NCBI GenBank assembly: GCA_036170535.1
Contig: JAVHPJ010000243.1
Location: 1-64,000, forward strand
DNA length: 64,000 nt
Direction of reading: 5' to 3'
Source of the DNA: SSF53 sp036170535
Lineage (GTDB): Bacteria; Spirochaetota; Leptospiria; Leptospirales; Leptonemataceae
The notes beneath the pieces are model-generated. The model worked only from the letters and a program-made list of their open reading frames with translations. It was not told the origin of the DNA and did not search any database. This document shows positions 26,396 through 34,602 of the stretch, one piece after another. Position numbers and translations under genes: made by a program. Each line of letters starts with the position of its first letter. The stretch's first letter is position 1.

Positions 26396-28126
26396 ATGGC
26401 GATTCAAATCCGCTTTGAGAACGAGTGTGCGATCGAAGCCGACGACCTTTCCCAAACCCTGCTTGAGTTGTCGCTCCAGAACGGAATCCCGCACACGCAC
26501 GCTTGCGGCGGCCGCGCCCAGTGCTCCACCTGCCGCGTCGCCATTGTGGAAAATCCGGAGAACTGCGAACCGCGCAATCCGGCTGAATCCGCCCTCGCTC
26601 GCCGCAAAGGTTTCGCGGACAATATTCGCCTGGCCTGTCAGCTGCGGCTGCGCGGATCGGTCGCCATTCGTCGCCTGGTGATCGACGACGAGGACTTGAT
26701 CGAAGCCGAGAGCGCGGGCGCCAGCGCCGGCCGCCAGCGCAAATTGGCGATACTGTTCAGCGACGTGCGCAGCTTTACCACGTTTACCGAAAAGAATCTG
26801 CCCTACGACGTCGTGCACAGTATGAATCGCTACTTCCGCCGCATGGGCGACGCCGTAAAGCGCAACGACGGCTACATTGATAAGTACATCGGCGACGGCC
26901 TCATGGCGCTCTTCGGACTTGAGGAAAATGATCCGCGCCGCGTTTGCCTGGCGGCGGTTCAGGCGGGCCTGGACATGCTCCAACGCCTGGAAGAGGTTAA
27001 CGAGTACCTGCGTCGCCACATCGATCACGAATTCCGAATCGGCATCGGCCTTCACTTTGGCGAGGCGATTGTCGGCGAGATCGGCCATCCGGACAAGCGC
27101 GAGTTCACAGCGCTGGGCGATAACGTGAATATGGCCAGCCGCATCGAATCGGCGACCAAGAAGGCCGGCGTATCCCTTTTGATCTCGGAAGATCTTCACC
27201 GCGAAATCGCCCACGACGTGCTCGTGGCGCGCAGGTTTCAGGGCAAATTGAAGGGCAAAAGCGGCGACTACCGCATGCTGAACGTAACTGGATTGAGCGA
27301 ATCCGGGCGGGAACTGGCGCAGGATATGGAGCGCGAACGTCTCCGTCGAACGGAACAGGCGCGGGCGGCGGAAAGCGCGGCGCCGCCGATTGCGCCCGTT
27401 GCGCCGGCAATTCGTCTCGCATCGGTTCAATCGTTCGAACTGCCCTTGCTCGATATTCGGCCGATCGCAGAAGGCGCCTTCGCGTTCCGGCTCGATCGAC
27501 GCGGCGCCGACTTCCGGTTTCGCGCCGGCCAGCACGTGAACCTGTATTTGCCGGGCGGTGACGAATCGCGTTTGTTTTCCATCGCCTCGGCCCCGTCCGT
27601 GACGGACTCGTTGCTTTTCGCCACGCGCGATCGCGGCAGCGAGTACAAGCGCCGCCTGCTGGCCCTGGAACCCGGGACAAAGCTGCCGGTTCAGGCGGCG
27701 CAGGGCGGTTTTACGCTTCCTGAAACGCCGGCGAGTCTTGTAATGATCGCCGGCGGAATCGGCATCACGCCTTTGCGTGCCATGCTGGAAGAACTCGCCG
27801 CAGCTCGCGATCCGCGCAAGATTCGCTTGCTGTACTTCAATCGCACGCGCGCTCAGGCGCCCTTTCTTACGGATCTGGAAAGCTGGCGCAATGCGCTGCC
27901 CGACTTTGAGATTCTGGCGCGTTTTACTCGCGAGCCGGACCCGCAGCATGTGTATTCCACCGGTCGCCTGACGGAGGAGTTCATCCGCGAGGCGGGCCGG
28001 GAACTCGCGGATCCGTTGTATCTGATCGCCGGGCCGGACGCCATGGCCCTGGACGCGCTCGCCCTGCTGGAGCGCACGGGCGTCGATCCGGCTCGCATAA
28101 AATTCGAAGCGTTTTATGGTTATTGA
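26396..28126 (+). CDS. Ferredoxin - adenylate cyclase - ferredoxin reductase fusion
   Basis: The 576-aa protein joins three domains. Residues 1-90 form a C-x5-C-x2-C ...C [2Fe-2S] ferredoxin (Cys37, 43, 46, 81). Residues ~110-300 form a class III cyclase with both metal aspartates (Asp123 in FSDVR, Asp167 in YIGDG), adenine-selecting Lys163 and Asp242, and transition-state Asn245 and Arg249 (DNVNMASR). All catalytic positions for cAMP synthesis are present. Residues ~345-576 resemble a flavodoxin/ferredoxin reductase with FAD motif RLFSIAS (about 392), NAD(P) motif GGIGITPLRAML (about 453) and a C-terminal FEAFYGY. The ATG at 26396 lies 60 bp after the RsbU gene. Redox state and cAMP production may be linked. 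That link is inferred. Confidence 0.9.
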   Translation: MAIQIRFENECAIEADDLSQTLLELSLQNGIPHTHACGGRAQCSTCRVAIVENPENCEPRNPAESALARRKGFADNIRLACQLRLRGSVAIRRLVIDDEDLIEAESAGASAGRQRKLAILFSDVRSFTTFTEKNLPYDVVHSMNRYFRRMGDAVKRNDGYIDKYIGDGLMALFGLEENDPRRVCLAAVQAGLDMLQRLEEVNEYLRRHIDHEFRIGIGLHFGEAIVGEIGHPDKREFTALGDNVNMASRIESATKKAGVSLLISEDLHREIAHDVLVARRFQGKLKGKSGDYRMLNVTGLSESGRELAQDMERERLRRTEQARAAESAAPPIAPVAPAIRLASVQSFELPLLDIRPIAEGAFAFRLDRRGADFRFRAGQHVNLYLPGGDESRLFSIASAPSVTDSLLFATRDRGSEYKRRLLALEPGTKLPVQAAQGGFTLPETPASLVMIAGGIGITPLRAMLEELAAARDPRKIRLLYFNRTRAQAPFLTDLESWRNALPDFEILARFTREPDPQHVYSTGRLTEEFIREAGRELADPLYLIAGPDAMALDALALLERTGVDPARIKFEAFYGY

Positions 28127-28188
28127 GGCCGACGCGCTCGCGTCCGGTAGGAATTGACAGCGTTCCACCCGCGCCCAGGCTGCTCCGC

Positions 28189-29112
28189 ATGGCCATTCAG
28201 TTGGAAAGCGTCGCCTACTTTCGCGGCGAGTACCGCAAACTGGGCGAGTGCAATGTGAATATCGCCACGCACGCCCTGCAGTACGGCACCATGGTGTTCG
28301 GCGGCATTCGCGGTTATTTTAACGCCCGCAAAAACAACCTCTTCCTGTTTCGACTGCCCGATCATTTTCGCCGCCTCAGCAAAAGTGCGCACATCATGCA
28401 GATGAAGCCCCCGCTTTCCGCCGACGAAATGGCGACTGTCGCCGTCGAACTCGCCCGGCGCAACGAGAGCCGCAGCAACACGTACTTTCGGCCCTGCATC
28501 TATAAGTCGGCCCTGCAGTTGAGCCCGCGCCTGCACGATGTTCCGGACGACTTTTTCATGTACTCGATTCCGCTGGACGACTATCTTGACACCACCCGCG
28601 GACTGCGCACGGCCGTCTCAAGCTGGCGCAGAATCGACGAGAACATAATTCCGACGCGCAGCAAGGCGGCCGGCGGCTATATCAACTCGGCGCTTGCAAA
28701 ATCCGAAGCCGTGCAGAACGGCTTTGATGAGGCGATCTTTCTGGATATGCGCGGCTTCGTGAGCGAAGGCAGCGCAGAGAATATATTTTTGGTGCGCGAG
28801 GGTACTTTGATTACACCGCCGCTTTCTTCGGCTGTTCTCGAAGGCATTACGCGCCGGACCATTATCGAACTCGCAAAAGACGCCGGCGTGCCGGTCGTCG
28901 AGCGCGATGTCGCCCGCACCGAACTTTATATAGCCGACGAGGTATTTTTGTGCGGCACGGGCGCCCAGGTCGCCTGGGTGTCGGAAGTCGATCGCCGCAT
29001 CGTCGGCGACGGCGAAATCGGGCCGATCACCGCGAAACTTCGCGAAACCTTTCTGGCGACTGTGACCGGCGAAGAGGATCGCTACGCAGGCTGGCTTACG
29101 CCGGTTTTCTGA
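28189..29112 (+). CDS. ilvE: Branched-chain amino acid aminotransferase
   Basis: It moves the amino group between branched-chain amino acids and 2-oxoglutarate using pyridoxal phosphate. The protein has 307 aa, class IV fold. The first block is HALQYGTMVFGGIRGYF. The PLP lysine is in SKAAGGYINSALAKSEA (about Lys159). GFVSEGSAENIFLVREG and EGITRRTIIELA follow in the usual order. The ATG at 28189 gives the family's normal N-terminus. D-amino-acid transaminase or aminodeoxychorismate lyase are the nearest alternatives, but GGIRGY and the YF-R-P region (TYFRPCIYKSAL) favour IlvE. A TTGACA lies at 28154-28159 without a matching -10. An amino-acid permease gene follows within 40 bp. Confidence 0.88.
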   Translation: MAIQLESVAYFRGEYRKLGECNVNIATHALQYGTMVFGGIRGYFNARKNNLFLFRLPDHFRRLSKSAHIMQMKPPLSADEMATVAVELARRNESRSNTYFRPCIYKSALQLSPRLHDVPDDFFMYSIPLDDYLDTTRGLRTAVSSWRRIDENIIPTRSKAAGGYINSALAKSEAVQNGFDEAIFLDMRGFVSEGSAENIFLVREGTLITPPLSSAVLEGITRRTIIELAKDAGVPVVERDVARTELYIADEVFLCGTGAQVAWVSEVDRRIVGDGEIGPITAKLRETFLATVTGEEDRYAGWLTPVF

Positions 29113-29148
29113 AAGTTGCATGCGGCATTTCTGGCAGGCTCAGCGATC

Positions 29149-30594
29149 ATGTCGGTAAACCCCGCGGACGGCTTACGTCGCGATCTCGGCCTGCTGGAAA
29201 CCCTGTCGATCGTCGTCGGGCGCATAATCGGCTCCGGAATTTTTCGTACGCCGGGCGTCGTGCTCCTGATTGTCGCGGGACTCAATTCCGATCTCGACTA
29301 CAGTCGCGAGCAGATTCCAGGAACTCAGCTCTCAGTCGGGCTTTTTTTTCTCGTCTGGATCCTGGGCGGATTCGCAACTCTGTTGGGCGCGTTATGTTAT
29401 GCCGAACTCGTGGCAATGCTGCCCCGCTCCGGCGGACCGTACGCCTACCTGCGCGCGGCTTATCCGGAGTGGTGGACCTTTCTGCGCGGCTGGGCCATGT
29501 TTTTCGTCAGCGAAACGGCGGCGATCGTCGGCGTTTCGATCGTTTTTGCCGAGTATGGCAACGTTCTGTGGACTGCGGTTTACGGCGCCGCTTACTCAAA
29601 GACGACCACGACGCTGATCGCCCTCGCGCTGATCTGGGGACTCACCTTCGCCAACAGCTTTGGCGTCTTTTTGTCCGGGGTGATGCAGAATATTTTCAGC
29701 GGTCTAAAACTCTTCGCACTTTTGACGATCGTTGCGGTGTGTTTTTCGGCGGACGGTCAGGCGGGCGTATTTACCAATCAGCTCTGGCCCGAAGCGTGGA
29801 CTTTCGCGACAATGATCGCTGCGGGAGAGGCGCTGCGCTACGTATTCTTCGCCTATTCGGGTTGGGAAGGCGCAACCTACGTTGCGGAAGAGGTCCGCAA
29901 TCCGCGCCGCAATCTGCCCCTTTCGCTCTTGTTCGGAATTGGCGGCGTGATGATCGTATATTTGATGGTTAACGCCGCATACCTGTACCAACTGGGCGCA
30001 GCGGATGCTATCGTGGCGAAACGCGGCATTGCGGCCGCCGCCATGAATTCCGCCGTTGGCGCCATTGGCGGAGCGGTAATTGCGGGCATCGTGCTTTTAT
30101 CGGCGTTTGGCAACGTCAGCACGCAAATCATGGTGAAAGCGCGCACGTGGCATGCGATGGCGCGCGACGGCTTGTTCTTCGAGCCGGTTGCAAAAGTCAG
30201 CGAACGCTACCACACGCCCAATCGCGCCATGTGGTTTCAGGCCGGCTGGGCCTCTATGCTGCTTGCGTGGTCGAGTTCTTCCGGCAACAGTTACGAGGCG
30301 CTGATCGATTTTTTCAGCTTCACATCCGCGGTGTTTAATATCTCGACCTTCGCCGCCGTGTGGGTCTTGCGTAGAAAAATGAAAGACGCCGAGCGTCCTT
30401 TCAAAACGCCGCTTTTTCCGATAACGCTGGGTCTCACGCTCTTGATTCACGCGTGGTTTATGGCGGTCACTCTGTACGACGCGCCGCTGCAGTCGCTCGC
30501 GGGGATCGCGCTCACGCTGACCGGATTTGCGTACTACTATCGAATTGCCGCGCCGCGCGTGGCTGCTCGACGCGCGGCGGGAGAACAGATCTGA
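29149..30594 (+). CDS. APC-superfamily amino acid permease
   Basis: This is a 481-aa integral membrane protein. The N-terminal motif LSIVVGRIIGSGIFRTPGVV (about residues 18-37) is the first-helix signature of APC transporters, with the broken-helix G-S-G-I. About 12 hydrophobic segments are visible. YAELVAMLPRSGGPYAYLR and AYSGWEGATYVAEEVRNPRRNLP are further family marks. It probably imports an amino acid by cation symport or exchange. Substrate cannot be read. It lies 36 bp after ilvE, and they are likely co-transcribed. I prefer the ATG at 29149. A TTG at 29116 would add 11 residues. The gene meets the convergent DUF6580 gene with 1 bp between the stops. Confidence 0.88.
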   Translation: MSVNPADGLRRDLGLLETLSIVVGRIIGSGIFRTPGVVLLIVAGLNSDLDYSREQIPGTQLSVGLFFLVWILGGFATLLGALCYAELVAMLPRSGGPYAYLRAAYPEWWTFLRGWAMFFVSETAAIVGVSIVFAEYGNVLWTAVYGAAYSKTTTTLIALALIWGLTFANSFGVFLSGVMQNIFSGLKLFALLTIVAVCFSADGQAGVFTNQLWPEAWTFATMIAAGEALRYVFFAYSGWEGATYVAEEVRNPRRNLPLSLLFGIGGVMIVYLMVNAAYLYQLGAADAIVAKRGIAAAAMNSAVGAIGGAVIAGIVLLSAFGNVSTQIMVKARTWHAMARDGLFFEPVAKVSERYHTPNRAMWFQAGWASMLLAWSSSSGNSYEALIDFFSFTSAVFNISTFAAVWVLRRKMKDAERPFKTPLFPITLGLTLLIHAWFMAVTLYDAPLQSLAGIALTLTGFAYYYRIAAPRVAARRAAGEQI

Positions 30595-30595
30595 A

Positions 30596-31216
30596 TCAGA
30601 CTGCGGATTTTTCGGCGGCCGGTTCGCGCACCAGCATCGTCGCCAGCGCATAAAGTCCGAACAACAGTGCGTTAAAGCCCAGGTCGCCAACGACCGTTCC
30701 ACCCAGATAGACCATTGAGTGATCGGCGCCGTAAAACGGAATCGCCATCAGATAGCAGAGCACAAGGCCCTCGAAGGTGTGCGCGTACAGGCCGCCGAAC
30801 AGCCATACGCCAAAATTCGAAGCGGCGAAGAATACCAGGCTGCCGCCAATTGAATACGCGGCGACGCGCAAAGTCTTGAGCGCCGGGCGCAGCCACGCGG
30901 TGTACGCGGCAAAACGTTCGCTGATTTCAATCTGGCCGCGCAGGCGATGACCAACGAGGGCCGGCAGAGAAATGGCCAGATTGATCAGAAGCATTTGCCA
31001 GAAATCGTACCCGCCAATCAGAATATTGCTGAACAGCATGATGGCCAGCGGGATGCAGAACGCGAGCAGGCGCTGCTGGTGAAAGTAGAAGCCGGCAAAC
31101 AGCGCAATCGCGCCGACGGCCTGCAAGTTGGCCGGGAGCGGCAAAAGGCGCGCGGCTGCGCCGAGTCCTACGAGCAGGGCTATGATGAGGGCGCTTTGAA
31201 CTTTTCCGTTCTGCAT
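30596..31216 (-). CDS. DUF6580-type membrane protein (putative transport component)
   Basis: This 206-aa protein has about six hydrophobic segments. It opens with AARLLPLPANLQAVGAIALF and carries FFAASNFGVWLFGGLY, YLMAIPFYG and LFGLYAL. This pattern matches the DUF6580 family, which looks like the substrate-binding (S) component of ECF-type vitamin transporters. GGAGG five bases before the ATG at 31216 is a strong ribosome-binding site. Upstream on the same strand are a DUF4430 lipoprotein and an LhgO-like oxidase, so the three may form one operon. A corrinoid or other vitamin substrate is possible because DUF4430 resembles the transcobalamin C-terminal fold. This is inference only, since no ECF ATPase or riboswitch is nearby. 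Confidence 0.6.
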   Translation of the reverse strand: MQNGKVQSALIIALLVGLGAAARLLPLPANLQAVGAIALFAGFYFHQQRLLAFCIPLAIMLFSNILIGGYDFWQMLLINLAISLPALVGHRLRGQIEISERFAAYTAWLRPALKTLRVAAYSIGGSLVFFAASNFGVWLFGGLYAHTFEGLVLCYLMAIPFYGADHSMVYLGGTVVGDLGFNALLFGLYALATMLVREPAAEKSAV

Positions 31217-31321
31217 AGATCCTCCAGAAATCGGAAGAAAAGCCGAGCGTCAACCAATATTGAGGCGCAAGGGACGGAGATCGCGGCCGCCGCTCTACGG
31301 CGGCGGGTAGGAACTGTTGCT

Positions 31322-31768
31322 TCAGTGCGCCACGCCGGCGGCCGTTTTCCCGCAGGAGTTGCGGTCGGCCCACGCGACATAACACCAGACGATGCGGTCG
31401 CCAGCCTGAAGCTGGTACGCGCCCGCGCCCTGGACGGAAAGCTCGCCGTTGATGGCAAAGAGCCAGTTTTTGCCCTCCGCCGAATTCGATTTCCCGTCGA
31501 TGCCCGTGACGAGCGTTTGCGCCCCGGCGCCTTGAGTCGTATAACTGAGCGAGCCGGCGCTCTGCAACCTGGCGAGCGCATCAAGCGCCGTAGCGCCGGC
31601 CGGGGCTTCCACGGCATGCGCGGGACCCGCGACCTCCGCTTGAATCTGAACCGTCACGGATAGGGTCGACGCATTGGCCGGGCGGTCTTCCCCTTTGCAG
31701 GCGATGGCAGCAAGGCTGGCGCAGGCCACGAGGACGATGGATACGCGAATGCGATTTCGGATGCTCAT
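31322..31768 (-). CDS. DUF4430 lipoprotein (transcobalamin C-terminal-like fold)
   Basis: This 148-aa lipoprotein has signal SIVLVACASLAAIAC with a lipobox cysteine near residue 24. The mature part carries the DUF4430 pattern: VEAPAGATALDALARL, then SYTTQGAG...VTGIDG, NWLFAINGEL and LQAGDRIVWCYV. In known structures this beta-grasp fold is the C-terminal half of intrinsic factor and transcobalamin and forms one side of the cobalamin site. Its binding role in bacteria is not settled. It lies 23 bp downstream of the LhgO-like gene and 105 bp upstream of DUF6580, all on the minus strand. The spacer to DUF6580 includes a partial GGTAGGAACT. The lipoprotein could be the capture protein for the putative transporter. 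Confidence 0.75.
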   Translation of the reverse strand: MSIRNRIRVSIVLVACASLAAIACKGEDRPANASTLSVTVQIQAEVAGPAHAVEAPAGATALDALARLQSAGSLSYTTQGAGAQTLVTGIDGKSNSAEGKNWLFAINGELSVQGAGAYQLQAGDRIVWCYVAWADRNSCGKTAAGVAH

Positions 31769-31791
31769 GTCGTCTGTCTTAAACGGTCAGG

Positions 31792-32889
31792 TCAATTTGT
31801 AAACCAGAGCGCGGCTTCTTCGGCGAGCGACGGGGCGGCCGTCAGGCCGGGACTTTCGACGCCGAGCAGATGCAATACCCCGCGCGGCGCCTCATGGAGC
31901 ACGAAGTCCGTACACGCATCGCCGAGGCGAAACAGGCGCGGCCGCAGACCCGCGTAGCCAGGTTGCAGATCTTCCGGCTTATATCCCTCCAGAATGCGCG
32001 CCAGTGAGGCGTGGAATTCTTCGCGCGACATTACGATGCGGTAGTCGCGCTTGTGATCGGCAGGCATGGAATTGGGCCCGGCATACGCGTCGCCGTTTAC
32101 GTGAAATGCGTAGTGCACGCCGAGCGCCGTCGATGAGCGCGCGGGCAAGGGATAAACCAATTTGCGAAAGGGCGCCGGGCGCGCGAGACGATAATATTCG
32201 CCGCGATTCGGGCGCACCTCGTAGACCTGAACGCCGAACGCAGCTGCAACTTCATCCGCATGCAATCCAGCGGCGTTATAGATGCGCTCGGCGCAAATAA
32301 GTTCCGCGCCGCCATCTCGCAGAGATTGAAACTCCGCACGACCCGCAGCGCCGGCGACGAAACGCCGGCCCAGGAGAAATATTGCCCCGGCCGATTCCGC
32401 GGCCGCGCGCACTGCCGCCAGATAGTCGGGCGCAGCTATCACGCCGGTGCGCGTGCTGTGCAATGCCAGCTCGCCCTGCACGCCGGGATAGACATCCCCG
32501 GGCCGCGGCATGCGTTCCAGACCGACCGCGCCGCTGGCGCGCGCATTCTCGTAGAGCGTCTCCAGGCGGGCGAGCGCCGCCGCACGCTCATCAGCAGTGT
32601 TCGTCCGGCCCGTCGTGATCAACTTGCCGCAAAGTTCGAAAGGCACGCCGTGTTTTTCGGCAAACTCGATCGCAAGCGCCCGGCCGCGAATGCAATGCTC
32701 CGCCTTGCGGGAGCCAGGCGGATAATACAGTCCGGCGTGCAGCACTCCGGAGTTGCGCCCGCTGATCCCGTCGCCCGGTTTTTCAGCGGCCTCCGCAACC
32801 GCAACGCTGCGCCCGCGCCGCGCGCAATGGAGCGCCAGCCACGAACCGATGATGCCGCCGCCGATAATCAAGTCGTCCAGCACGCACAC
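31792..32889 (-). CDS. L-2-hydroxyglutarate oxidase-like FAD oxidoreductase
   Basis: This 365-aa FAD protein has a GTG start at 32889. The dinucleotide motif DDLIIGGGIIGSWLAL is at residues ~5-20. ISGRNSGVLHAGLYYPPGS is the characteristic second block of L-2-hydroxyglutarate oxidases (LhgO/L2HGDH), followed by RPNRGEYYRL, GVHYAFHVNGDAYAGPN, GYAGLRPRLF and PGLTAAPSLAEEA. It likely oxidises L-2-hydroxyglutarate, or a related 2-hydroxyacid, to the 2-oxoacid and passes electrons to the quinone pool or oxygen. The gene starts an apparent operon with DUF4430 and DUF6580. The divergent protease gene starts 75 bp away. Substrate assignment rests on family resemblance. Confidence 0.82.
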   Translation of the reverse strand: MCVLDDLIIGGGIIGSWLALHCARRGRSVAVAEAAEKPGDGISGRNSGVLHAGLYYPPGSRKAEHCIRGRALAIEFAEKHGVPFELCGKLITTGRTNTADERAAALARLETLYENARASGAVGLERMPRPGDVYPGVQGELALHSTRTGVIAAPDYLAAVRAAAESAGAIFLLGRRFVAGAAGRAEFQSLRDGGAELICAERIYNAAGLHADEVAAAFGVQVYEVRPNRGEYYRLARPAPFRKLVYPLPARSSTALGVHYAFHVNGDAYAGPNSMPADHKRDYRIVMSREEFHASLARILEGYKPEDLQPGYAGLRPRLFRLGDACTDFVLHEAPRGVLHLLGVESPGLTAAPSLAEEAALWFTN

Positions 32890-32964
32890 AGCCTGGTCCG
32901 CGCTGCGGCGGCGGTCAAGTCAGGGATCGGTTGACCCGACCGGCGTCGCGGGCCAGATGACCGC

Positions 32965-33738
32965 ATGCTGGACAGTCCGGAAGTTCAAACCCAGGAGCCG
33001 CACGGCCGGCCCTGGGGCGCATTCGCCACCGCGGGTTTCGGCGCCCTGTGCCTGCTTATCTGGCTGCTTACGCAATCGCTGCTTTTCAGTCTGCTGGAAG
33101 CTGCACGTCGGGCCGGCATGCCGATCCCGGGACTTGCGCCGGATGCGCCGCTGAGCGATTTCGCCTACAACGGCTTCGCGCTGAGCATCGTGACGATTGG
33201 CGCGTTGCCGGCGCTCCTCGGTTGTTGTTTGCTGTTCGCCGCCCTGCGCAAAGGCGTCAGCATTCGCGATCAACTCGGACTGAACCCGGCGACCTGGCAG
33301 ACCTGCCTGGCCTGGTGCGGCGCGACGCTTGCGCTGATTGTATTTTTCGACGGGGCCAAGTATTTATTGAATTTTGACATTATGCCGGAGTTCGTTTTGC
33401 GCATCATGCAAAACCCGGGGAGTTACGCGCTGCTGTTCGTCGCTCTCGTCGTAGCCGCGCCGCTGGGCGAAGAAGTTTTGTTTCGCGGCTTTTTGTTTCC
33501 GGGTCTCGCCGCGTCGCCTCTGCGCGCTGCAGGCGCAATTCTGGCGCCCGCGGCCGTCTGGGCCTTGATCCATCTGCAATACGAATGGGTCGATATTCTC
33601 TACGCGTTTGCTATAGGCATTCTGCTCGGCGTCGCTCGTCTGCGCACAAATTCGCTGTATGTTCCGATCGTCATGCACGCATTCAACAATGCACTGAGCT
33701 TCTTTTCCACGCTGTATTTTCTGCGCTACGGCGCATAG
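32965..33738 (+). CDS. CPBP-family (CAAX-type) intramembrane metalloprotease
   Basis: This 257-aa membrane protein has about six hydrophobic segments. The catalytic motifs are EEVLFRG (EExxxR, about residue 170), the FALIH-like WALIHLQY histidine block and VMHAFNNALSF (HxxxN), all expected of Abi/CPBP proteases related to Rce1. Such proteins cut membrane-embedded or small substrates and are sometimes involved in bacteriocin immunity or membrane signalling. Here the substrate is unknown. The gene is alone on the plus strand, divergent from LhgO and convergent with the HAD phosphatase (44 bp between stops, nothing notable seen in it). Confidence 0.85.
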   Translation: MLDSPEVQTQEPHGRPWGAFATAGFGALCLLIWLLTQSLLFSLLEAARRAGMPIPGLAPDAPLSDFAYNGFALSIVTIGALPALLGCCLLFAALRKGVSIRDQLGLNPATWQTCLAWCGATLALIVFFDGAKYLLNFDIMPEFVLRIMQNPGSYALLFVALVVAAPLGEEVLFRGFLFPGLAASPLRAAGAILAPAAVWALIHLQYEWVDILYAFAIGILLGVARLRTNSLYVPIVMHAFNNALSFFSTLYFLRYGA

Positions 33739-33782
33739 CCATTAGAGGAAGTCCGACGCTGCTGCAGGGACGGGGACTGCGT

Positions 33783-34562
33783 TTACAAATATTGCAGCAA
33801 TTCGCCGATGCTCTCGAGTGCGCCGGCCGGTCGCACGTCGGAGCGCGCCGCGAGTTCCGCGCGATACTTGCCGGTCTTAACCAGCACGCCGTGCAGTCCG
33901 GCGCGCTGCGCCCCGCCCACATCCGCTTCCAGATCGTCGCCGATCATAACCACTTCGCGCGCCGGAAGATTTAAGGACGCGAGCGCCATTTCGAAAAAGG
34001 ACGGCGCCGGCTTGCCGATTACTGTCGCTTCTTTGCCCGCAGCGTACTCGAGGCCGGTAATAAACGCGCCAATGTCGATGCGTAGTCCGCTTTCCACCTG
34101 CCAGTAGCGACCCTTATGCAGGGCGATCAGCTCGGCGCCAAAGATGAGCATTTCGAACGCCTTGTTCATCACGTAGTAGTTCCAACGATCGCCTATGTCG
34201 CCGATGACCACCGCCTCGGGATGAGTCGGGTCCTCGCTGAACTCGCTCAGGTCCCGTTTCGCATCTTCCGCAAGAATCAAATGACAGCGGGTCAGATTGC
34301 GACTCTTTAAGAAGAGGGCGGCCGCTCGCGAAGGCGTAAAAATTTCGTCCGCTTCAATTGGCAAACCCATGGCGTGCAAACGGTTATGCAGCGTTTCGCG
34401 CGACGCTGTCGAAGTATTCGTAAGGAAGCGACAGGGCAGATTGCGCTCGCGAATCCGCGCGATCACTTCCGCCGCGCGGGGCAACACCTGATCCTCGATA
34501 TAAAAGACGCCATTCAGATCGAAGAGAAAGCCCCTGGCTTGTGAAAGCGTTCGTTCCAGCAT
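33783..34562 (-). CDS. HAD-superfamily (IIA, HDHD2/NagD-like) phosphatase
   Basis: This 259-aa hydrolase has the nucleophile block FLFDLNGVFYIED, then FLTNTSTAS (motif II), VIGKPAPSFF (motif III lysine) and VMIGDDLEADVGGAQRAG (motif IV). The class IIA cap region (residues ~80-190) fits the NagD/HDHD2 group. In motif I the residue two after the nucleophile is Asn instead of Asp (DLN). HDHD2-type proteins also deviate there, so activity is possible but may be low or specialised. AGGACGGG upstream favours the ATG at 34562. An earlier ATG at 34586 is possible. Substrate unknown. It precedes no obvious operon partner, although the membrane protein gene ends 40 bp upstream on the same strand. Confidence 0.75.
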   Translation of the reverse strand: MLERTLSQARGFLFDLNGVFYIEDQVLPRAAEVIARIRERNLPCRFLTNTSTASRETLHNRLHAMGLPIEADEIFTPSRAAALFLKSRNLTRCHLILAEDAKRDLSEFSEDPTHPEAVVIGDIGDRWNYYVMNKAFEMLIFGAELIALHKGRYWQVESGLRIDIGAFITGLEYAAGKEATVIGKPAPSFFEMALASLNLPAREVVMIGDDLEADVGGAQRAGLHGVLVKTGKYRAELAARSDVRPAGALESIGELLQYL

Positions 34563-34602
34563 CGTTCCCGTCCTGCTTCGCGCCATCGGCGGCCCGGGCG
34601 CG

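Noticed and set aside
26111..28168. A 685-codon open frame on the minus strand, antisense to the ferredoxin-cyclase-reductase gene
   Set aside because: The plus-strand protein has three intact domains with catalytic residues. The antisense frame is a composition effect of GC-rich coding DNA and shows no motif.
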